Shown: positions 56,665 to 64,000 of the stretch, in pieces
Layout: each line of letters starts with the position of its first letter
Position numbering within the stretch: the stretch's first letter is position 1
Source: Scolanthus callimorphus
Taxonomy: Eukaryota > Cnidaria > Anthozoa > Actiniaria > Edwardsiidae
Length of the DNA: 64,000 nt
Assembly (NCBI GenBank): GCA_033964015.1
Contig: CM066925.1
Span: forward strand, 7,850,435-7,914,434
Direction: 5' to 3'
The notes under the pieces: generated by a model
Database searches by the model: none
What the model saw: only the letters and a program-made list of their open reading frames with translations
Told to the model about the DNA's origin: nothing
Translations under genes and position numbers: made by a program

Positions 56665-57343
56665 GGTATAGATATAGGTTTGAGAGGTGTCCACGGAAAA
56701 AAAATCGTGTCGGGTCGCGCAATTGAACCTACAAAGCTGACTTTGGTATCATTTTAAAGCTAAAAGAATGACGTTTTTGGACATAAAAAATATTTAGTTT
56801 AATGTATTACCAAACTCACGATTTTGGGCCCCAAACAAAAACGCAGTGTCTTTGCTATAAGAGTTCCAGGATGTTTGTGATTAAATAAACACGACCGCTC
56901 TAAACTGAATTGTGATAATAGATGAATGTTCTAAAAAACCGTGTGCGGGATTTTTGATTTTCAAAATATTTTTCAAATATCACGTTTTAAAGTTAAACGT
57001 TTTTTTACTGGAAAATTACTCATAAAATCAATTTGGAAAAGAAAATCAAAAATCCCGCACACGGTGTTTTCAATACTACATGCGTCTATCATCTTAAATT
57101 TGAGGTCATTATCTTAAAACAGGTCCGACCTAGAACTCCGAGAAGGAGGAAATTTTTCGTCAACATCGAATCGCTAAAAACCTCCCTCCGGCCTTTTGTG
57201 GTTGTTAGGCTAGCTTCGTCCCTTACTTGAACGCCAGTTGTACTTAGCCAATCAACTTTGAGCACGTGCAGAGAAATTTATGTCACGAAAAATCGAAAAA
57301 AGTAACTTTGCCAATGTTAGCAAAATTAACCTATATCTATACC
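56665..57343. mobile_element. TTAA-flanked element (piggyBac or Kolobok type)
   Basis: Inverted ends GGTATAGATATAGGTT and its complement, flanked by TTAA on both sides (56,661-56,664 and 57,344-57,347). An internal inverted repeat GTGTGCGGGATTTTTGATTT lies at about 56,940 and 57,064. No transposase. Confidence 0.75.
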
Positions 57344-57839
57344 TTAACGGGCAACAACATAACATTTCATTGTTGAAAAATAAGAGTCATTCCCCCTCCT
57401 GGTCAAAGTAGAAGATGATGTAATCTCCTGTTGTTGTTACGATAAAGCTTCACTTTCATGTTGTAGCTCACCAGCCGGCGCGATACTTAACCCTATTTGT
57501 ACCCGCGTTTTCTGACCGAAAGCAGAACAAAAAAACAGAGCCGAATTTCTGACTCTGGTTCTTTAGCAAAGGAAAGCCCGAGTAAATAGCCAAGAAGAAA
57601 TGGCTTCTTTAGTATAGAAGAGATCCATTTGATCCCTTGTAATCCCCCTAACAGATCCTTTAGATGAATGTGCTTCAAAAATAGGCGTGTAATCCCTGTA
57701 AACTTGGCGTCTTTTCTGTGTTCTTTCGAATCAATGAAATAAAACCTGCGCCTGTAATATCGGCTTGCACTATTTCGATATACAAGATACACAGAGATTA
57801 CGAAGATACAGAGAAACGAAAATACGAAGATACAAAACT
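57344..57839. other. no recognisable gene
   Basis: No repeat or exon identified. Confidence 0.45.
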
Positions 57840-58010
57840 CTGGTGACAGACACTGACGCATGCGCGAGATTTAATACAGAGCCGCTGAGAGAAAGACCTT
57901 TCAGCGCATGCTCCAACGCTCAAAATCAGCCAATCAGCGACGGCCCTCAAATAGATGTCCCTCCCCCGCGAGGTTACGAGCCGGGGAGATCTGGGTTCGA
58001 GAATGGTAAG
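57840..58010 (+). repeat. one-ended relative of the 9-bp-duplication MITE
   Basis: CTGACGCATGCGCGAG, CAGCCAATCAGCGACGGCCC and ACGAGCCGGGGAGATCTGGG with GAGAATG match the right half of 43,530-43,853. Confidence 0.5.
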
Positions 58011-58159
58011 GGGAGGAACTTTCCGCCCATGCCCCAACGTTGAAGATCACTCAATTAGTGGAGCTCTGGAAACGATAATGTATAGATTTAGGCCCTGCCT
58101 AAAAGCGGAGCTCGAATCAATACATACTGTCAACGACGTATCGACGTTTCGAGATATTT

Positions 58160-58420
58160 TAAAAGTTTTCTAGTTTTGATGAAGTCATTGAGGACGTCAT
58201 GCCACGTGACCTTGGTGATGCACCTCCCTTGCCTCCAGGTAACTTTACCCAAGTTTGGCCACCTAGCGATGTTGCCTTCTCGAGATACTGACTTTTCTAG
58301 TTTTATTGACGTCATCGATAAAGTCATGCCACGTGACATTGGTGATGCACCCCCTTGCCTCCAATATAATTTTACCCAAGTTTGGTCACCTAGCGATGTT
58401 CCGTTCTCAATTTTTCTTTC
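58160..58420 (-). repeat. ~115-bp tandem repeat, inverse of 5,480-5,775
   Basis: Two units with GTCATGCCACGTGAC, GGTGATGCACC and CCCAAGTTTGGYCACCTAGC. Confidence 0.7.
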
Positions 58421-58711
58421 TTGATGGGAACCCTGTGGTGGCACAGGGACGTCCGACGGACACCGCACGCGCGTTCAAAAATCAGATTCATACCTATACA
58501 TTATTCTAAGTATGGAGAATCCGCTGCCACGCTTCGCGAGCCTGTGGTCCTCTAGTTGATAATCAACTATCAGGAACAAGGCGTTTCGTTAATTCCTGCT
58601 TGAAATATTTTTGAAAACACTAACAGCGATGGATCTGGATCCAAAATAGATGCAATGTCCCAATAAAATCGAAGACAAATAGGGAGAAAGGACAAAACAG
58701 ACATGATTTGT

Positions 58712-58753
58712 GCCGACGTTTCGGACTCTTTACATTCAGTCCTTCATCAGGGC
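58712..58753 (-). ncRNA. hammerhead-ribozyme-like motif
   Basis: Minus strand: GCC, CTGATGA, A, stem II GGACT/AGTCC with loop GAATGTAAAG, GAAA, CGTC, GGC. CUGANGA and GAAA boxes are intact, GUC would be the cleavage triplet, and GCC/GGC could form a short stem I. Stem III is minimal and one A is extra before stem II, so activity may need a dimer or be lost. Confidence 0.5.
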
Positions 58754-58773
58754 GGTTACAGAAATCTGTAACC

Positions 58774-58815
58774 GCTCTGATGAAGGACTAAAAGTAAAGA
58801 GTCCGAAATGTCGGC
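58774..58815 (+). ncRNA. hammerhead-ribozyme-like motif, second copy
   Basis: Plus strand: GCT, CTGATGA, A, GGACT/AGTCC with loop AAAAGTAAAG, GAAA, TGTC, GGC. The core boxes are intact. It differs from the other arm by a C-to-T after GAAA and a U-G pair in stem I. Confidence 0.5.
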
Positions 58816-59029
58816 ACAAATCTTGTCTGTTTTGTACTTTCTCCCTATTTGTCTTTAATTCCTGCTTCTTACTTTGTGTCGTCGTAACCAAGAGTTCAAT
58901 GAAGACTATTGTCTGAAGGGAACTGAAACAAAGGGATGTAAAAGAAATCAGAATTTAGTATATACCGTTTCCGGGAAACGTCGCCCAAACGCCTATAGGC
59001 TTTGAGCGCAAAAGATACAATCGCGTGGC

Positions 59030-59090
59030 TAAAGGGAGGGTCCAAATTTTTTCACTCCTGTTTGGGGGAGGGTCATAATTTTTTCAGCAA
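59030..59090 (+). repeat. GAGGGTCC repeat-family fragment
   Basis: GGGAGGGTCCAAATTTTTTC, CACTCCTGTTTGGGGGAGGG and CAGCAACATTTG, as at 43,880 and 45,185. Confidence 0.5.
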
Positions 59091-61047
59091 CATTTGATTT
59101 TACGAATTTCTCTTACGTGACTCGTGATTACAGGCCTAGAGATTCGTGAAACGTGAAAGCTGGTCATTAGGGACGGACCATTTGATACTTGATTGTCTCC
59201 TGACTGCTTTTTAGGGAACCCGACGTCCTTATAAATAGACTGGCTTTTTTTGGTCGTCTCGAGCTGCGCGCTCGCCATCTACAACATTAAAATGTTTTTT
59301 TTTTTAATTGGGTAAATTTACTATCAGCCAGCAGTAAATAAAGGTTTAGCAAATGTCAGGAGCCTCAATTGTTAAACACCAAGTTCTCATTTACTCCTGG
59401 ACTTTTCCCATTCTTTAAACTTATATGTCAAAAATTTGCACCGCGCTTCGCGCGCAAAGAGGATACTTTGGTGTAGCATTTACAAACTAAAACACCGTAC
59501 TGGAGTATGTTTAATTTTGGAAATTTTCTATTACGTTTCTTCCGTGACTTCATTTCTTCAGCGTGATTTTCGTGTCCCAGAAATGAGAATTTTATTAATC
59601 GCGTTAATTTGATTTTCAAAATCGCGGCCCGCTTCGCGCGCATCAGATTTTTAACAAATTGTGCAGATTTTTAACAAACTCTGTACTGATACACCAAAGA
59701 GCACTTGGATAAGAAATAGAATCCTGAATCCGAATACCTTCATAGTAGCGAAAATCCCGTGACCAAAAACCCGAACTGTTCCGGATGCTATAGTATAAGC
59801 ATCCGTCCGTCCCTAACTGCATAGTAACACACGTTGATAATGTCCGATGTACAAGAACGAGGAATTGCGACATCTTTTTTCCACGAATCCTAATACTTTA
59901 GTTCAATGGTGATCAGTTTTGCGTGGATCAATCAAATCTTTTAAGAGTTCGAAAAAACTGTGATTTTTCTATTCACATGGCATAACAGTAACACTACGAG
60001 AGGGGGTGGGGGTCATATTTTGGCTAGCATTTGAGGGGGGTCAAATTTTGGGCTTGCATTTTAGGGGGGTCTAAATTTTTTCTGAGGGACTCAACATGGC
60101 GGCGCCATACATTTTACAGTAAACAGTTTGCACATTAGTTCGCTTATATCTCGCTTGCAATATAAGATACCAGTCTAAAACTTGGCAAATCTACTGAAGT
60201 TCAGAATATTGGCTTTTTGTTCGAAATAACCCGATAAAAATCAAATGTCTGAACAACAAGAATAAGGACCTCCAAGTCGGTAAATAACATATTTAAAGTA
60301 TCTACCCACATTACTGGAGGGAAACATGTGAAATGCATGTCAAATACTGATGCGAATAATTAGCTATTTCACATGAACATTTTACAACGTTGCCATGTGA
60401 AATGATGATGTGAACAGGTACACCTAAATGTAATTGCATGATGTAGTTGTGAATGTGCAACCTATTCGTAATGAAAAGCTCTCATTGTCAATCTTTTCCT
60501 TGCCATTTCAAAATAGCTAAACAATACAACTTGAAGCCAGTCTATATCAGATTTCTTATATCTCGATTTCAATGAAGTAGTTCTTACAAATTTATTTCCC
60601 TTTTTTAAAACTAACTAAATATGAATTATTACTGGCAACCGTTTTAGAAGTAGCTCGTTTTGTAAACATTACTTAATAATGTTTATTTAAATTTACAATA
60701 TCTCCTCTCAAGCAGCGCTGTAGCAGCTGATCGGCCACATGTAATTAGCCTCAATTAGAAATGGGGATATAAATTCATGTCCAAGTACACCAATATAGAT
60801 TCACTACAAGGGACACGACTGTTTTGTAGAAAAGTCTAGCTGTTATCTCTAGAAATGGAACTTCTCCGTGATAGAAAATCAGCTCCTCTGTGAAATATCT
60901 CTTCTTCGAAGAACAGCTTGTGCACAGTCTTCAACCATTTGGTCTCCTCATAAGTTGAACACGGCTCAACCATTTATCGTTTGGCCCGGCGTTTACGTCC
61001 TTATTTGAGAGGAAGCGAAGGTCGCTAATCATTTGCGGGTCAACTAG
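59091..61047. other. no recognisable gene
   Basis: AT-rich. CTTCGCGCGC motifs near 59,445 and 59,632 and GGGGGGTC motifs near 60,040-60,070. No exon or RNA gene. Confidence 0.45.
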
Positions 61048-62618
61048 ACTAGACGAAATATCAGAAAATTGCAATATTTAAGGCGCACGAGGCATTTTTT
61101 AGTAAAAGCTGGCAACAAGAGTTTTCTTATGTAATTTTTCACGCTGAATCCGAATTTTCTTGTTGCCATCCCTGATTTTGCATTTTAATGGGTGAAATGA
61201 CGTCATCATGATTGACAGCTGTTCGCTTAAAATAGTTTTGTCGCTTATATTTCAAATTGGAACGAATATTTAACTTGAACAGGATAGTTTAGAATGTTCT
61301 ATACGAAAAATTGTCGTATATTCGGATATGGCGCTGCTGTGATATTCAAAATGGCGGATTCAAGATGGCCGCCATATCGTCAAATTTGATTTTAGAAACT
61401 ATCAGTCTGGTAGTCAAAAAGACATGGAAATAAATACCTGACAATGAATTCAAGGTATCACAGTATGAAATGCAGTGCTGCTGGTCGAATGAAGCCATAT
61501 TAAATATATAAAAGGCAAATCAACATGAAAAGGTGAATCAGATTCACCGCCGCTTGATTTTACGATCTAAACGATATCACCATTTTTCGATGATCATCCT
61601 TAGTCCCGGCAACAAAACTGTGCCTTTGAAGTCCTTATATCAAAAGTTCGTTCACAACGATCATGCAATCTGCTGCCCCCGTGGCATAATCGAAAAATAG
61701 CGGAAACCTCAGGACCAGCAGAAAACCTTAAAAGGAAACCTCAGACAAGGAAGGGGTTGGAATAGGAAAGGGCTTTCAAGTATAGAGAGGAAAGCTACTC
61801 CGAGGACAAATTAAAGTCTTACATTCGCTACTTTTGCTGATAAGTTCAAAGTTGCTACCACCAGGCTATAAAAAAAAATTCGGAAAAGGCTGGAGCAACG
61901 CCTAAATTGCCATAGAATGATTTCCCCCTTTATCCCTGCTTTTTTCTTATCATTATTATTCCTGTGTAAGAGGAATATTCTGCATGCATTTAAAACAATA
62001 GTCGTAGATGTATTTGACTCAGTGATAGGCTTTGAAATCAATAGTCAGTGAGAACTTTTAACTTTTTTGCTATAATTTTGTGGATTGCGCTTCCTACCTA
62101 AATTCAATAACAACAATCATATATTTGCCTATATATTATTCTCTTTCCACCATAATCGTCAGTTGCTACTTTTTATGTATTGCAAAATCGTTTAAGTTTT
62201 GTCTTTTATTTTTTTAAAGTTTAGCCTTTGAACGTGATGGCCTCAAACAATCAACAGATATCCAAAATGGCGGCACGGCGGCCATCTTGGATCCGCCATT
62301 TTGGATGACGTTCTACGCCCATCAATCACCCTATCCCATAATATAGATACATTTTTTTGAATATCACAATGCCACTTATAGATTTGAATTTCACTGGCCA
62401 TTAAAATTTGAAAAGAAAACTCGGCGAAAAATTCATTGTAGAGGTTTGTGTGACAGCTGTCAATCATGACGTCATTTCACCTCCTAAAATGCAAAATCTG
62501 CATTGGCAACAAACAAATTCGGATTCAGCGTAAAATTTCGCATAAGATGGCACTTGTTGCCAGCTTTTACTAAAAAATGCCTCATGAAGTACGATTTTCC
62601 GAAAGTTCGTCTAGTCTA
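61048..62618 (+). mobile_element. long non-autonomous DNA element, copy B
   Basis: Same ends and interior as copy A (47,752-49,999), without the insertions. Flanked by TA if the ends are taken as GACTAGACG...CGTCTAGTC. Contains GATTTTACGAT-type pogo-like sequence near 61,555. No transposase. Confidence 0.7.
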
Positions 62619-62646
62619 AACAGCAAAACCGGTCCCGTTTTCATTG

Positions 62647-62950
62647 TTGACACAAAATTCATGACTGGAAAAAGACACCGATTGCAAAAACGTAGTGTAG
62701 CTGTCTCAGTAAATATGCTGTTATAAGTTCACAAGAAAAGTAGAAGAAGTAAATAGGAACACTTTTAAGTTCTGATTAAGAAAGGACATTTTTACATTAT
62801 AATTGAATGCTAGATCTGACAAAACATTCATTACTTGAAAAAGACACCGATTGCAAAAACATATTGTAGCTGTCTCAGTACAAATATGCTGTTATAAGTT
62901 CATAAGAAAAGTTGAAGAAGTAAATAAGGACACTTCTAAGTTCTGATTAA
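62647..62950 (+). repeat. tandem pair of a ~130-bp repeat
   Basis: 62,647-62,780 and 62,820-62,950 share AAAAAGACACCGATTGCAAA, GTAGCTGTCTCAGTA and ATATGCTGTTATAAGTTCA. Confidence 0.8.
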
Positions 62951-63215
62951 ACTTAACATTATTATTGAAAAAATTGCTTATTGTTTGGTTGTGAATCAAG
63001 CGAAGACGAAGCGGTCCATTATCTACGGAGTCGAATCTCAGGAACAAGGACCAGATCACCGGAACGACTAAACTATGTAGAATAGTTTAGTCTATGTATT
63101 ATGTAGAATACCTACATAAGTAAGTTAGTGACATTATTTATACACGAATTTTTGAGCAGCTTGGTGGAGCTAGTATCTTCGAGTGTATTTTAGTAGATAT
63201 CAATGTGTGTTAAGC

Positions 63216-63350
63216 GTTAGGCCTGCACTGAGGATGGGCAACTTCCGACGTCCCCGTGGTTCTTTAACGTCCCTCTGGTTCCGGTTAGTGTAGTGTATGT
63301 GAGAGACGGGGACCTACGGTTTAACGTCCTTATCCGAGAAGACGCGAGAA
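63216..63350 (-). mobile_element. SINE body remnant
   Basis: On the minus strand AGGGACGTTAAAGAACCACG and GATAAGGACGTTAAACCGTA match the body of the SINE at 25,791-26,182. Confidence 0.6.
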
Positions 63351-63692
63351 TACATAACCAAACTATGATAAGCTAGAGAAAAACAAATGCAGAAGTGGTA
63401 GGAATTCTTAAGCAGTCTTCAATTAGCCATTTTGACATCTGCCTATCGCCAAACATTGCAACAACAAAACGAATGCTGTTGGAGAATTCAGATCGTAAAT
63501 GAGAGGCGCGACTTCAATGTGTTGGTATACCAACTCATCTCGAAAGGGGCTCCGCCTCTCAAGAGGAACTTAACTGAACTCTACTTAATCCTTTGGGCGC
63601 AATTTAGTGCTTTAACCAAACCTCGCGCGCGGTTCATCAACTGCTAAACACGGCTAAGATCAGTACTAAAAAGGGGGAAATGTTGTACTTAC

Positions 63693-63738
63693 AAGCTATG
63701 GCCCTTCCAAGCTGGCATGTCTCACAAAACAATTGTTC
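63693..63738 (-). CDS. possible further 5' exon of the receptor
   Basis: Pyrimidine tract and acceptor CGCCTGAG, then EQLFCETCQLGRAIA and donor GTAAGT. It leaves one base, which fits the phase of the D8C exon 12 kb downstream and would give ...AIA-Y-NECF. Two Cys suit an extracellular region. The exon is short, so chance is possible, and no start codon or signal peptide was found. Confidence 0.25.
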
Positions 63739-64000
63739 CTCAGGCGTCGGTTAATCGAGGGCGAAAAGGAAGGGGGTTTTATATGTGGATCATTAGTAGT
63801 CTGCACAAACGCCTATTTGTAATAAACCCGTATATTAGGAGGTCTGGCCCTTTAGCGATTCGAGAGACAGAACATGCCCGCAGCCGCCGCCAATTTTGAC
63901 ATTAATGCATGAAGAAGTCCAAAATTCGCATATAATTTCTAATGCGCATTTAAAATAAAAACGAATTTTCTACTTTCGTACTTCGCGCACACCATACCTA

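Larger units (their letters stand above)
58672..58856. repeat. 185-bp palindrome of Penelope-type ends
   Basis: The arms (GACAAATAGGGAGAAAGGAC outward, GGTTACAGA inward) are near-perfect inverses meeting at 58,760-58,765. Each arm carries a hammerhead-like core. Sequences ending in CTGATGAAGGAC...GTCCGAAACGTC are typical of Penelope-like element termini and retrozymes. Confidence 0.7.

Overview
The window looks like nuclear DNA of an anthozoan cnidarian, most likely a stony coral. That is inferred, not proven, from four things: AT-rich sequence, GT-AG introns, a uromodulin-type D8C domain joined to fibronectin type III (FN3) repeats and a tyrosine kinase, and a very high density of short inverted-repeat transposons with clean target-site duplications.

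Layout. Bases 1-507 hold the 5' end of a minus-strand gene for a coiled-coil protein that runs off the left edge. Bases 508-13,690 hold only repeats: MITEs, a foldback element with tandem-repeat termini (4849-7165), a tandem duplication hit by a MITE, and a 1-kb palindrome. From 51,627 down to 16,480 runs one large minus-strand gene of 23 recognised exons (about 5.4 kb coding). It encodes a D8C domain, eleven FN3-like domains, a transmembrane helix and a split tyrosine kinase with a long acidic insert. A possible further 5' exon lies at 63,693-63,738. The large introns carry MITEs, a tRNA-derived SINE, LINE remnants, nested inverted repeats and minisatellites. From 51.7 to 64 kb there are repeats only, including an inverted pair of hammerhead-ribozyme-like sequences.

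How it fits together. The receptor exons chain in phase at nearly every junction, so the model is firm. It nevertheless shows four lesions: a frame-breaking indel in the D8C exon, a frameshift in FN3 domain 10, a phase clash before FN3 domain 11, and Asn in place of the ATP-anchoring beta-3 Lys of the kinase. HRD, DFG, APE and the glycine loop are intact. Either this is a recently inactivated receptor or pseudokinase, or some indels are assembly errors.

The most unusual point is that two edges of this gene have become minisatellites. The last coding block, with an NPIY motif and the stop codon, is repeated about 20 times downstream with a 121-bp period. The 3' end of the catalytic-loop exon, with its splice donor, is repeated at an exact 95-bp period. 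A decayed second copy of one kinase exon also survives.
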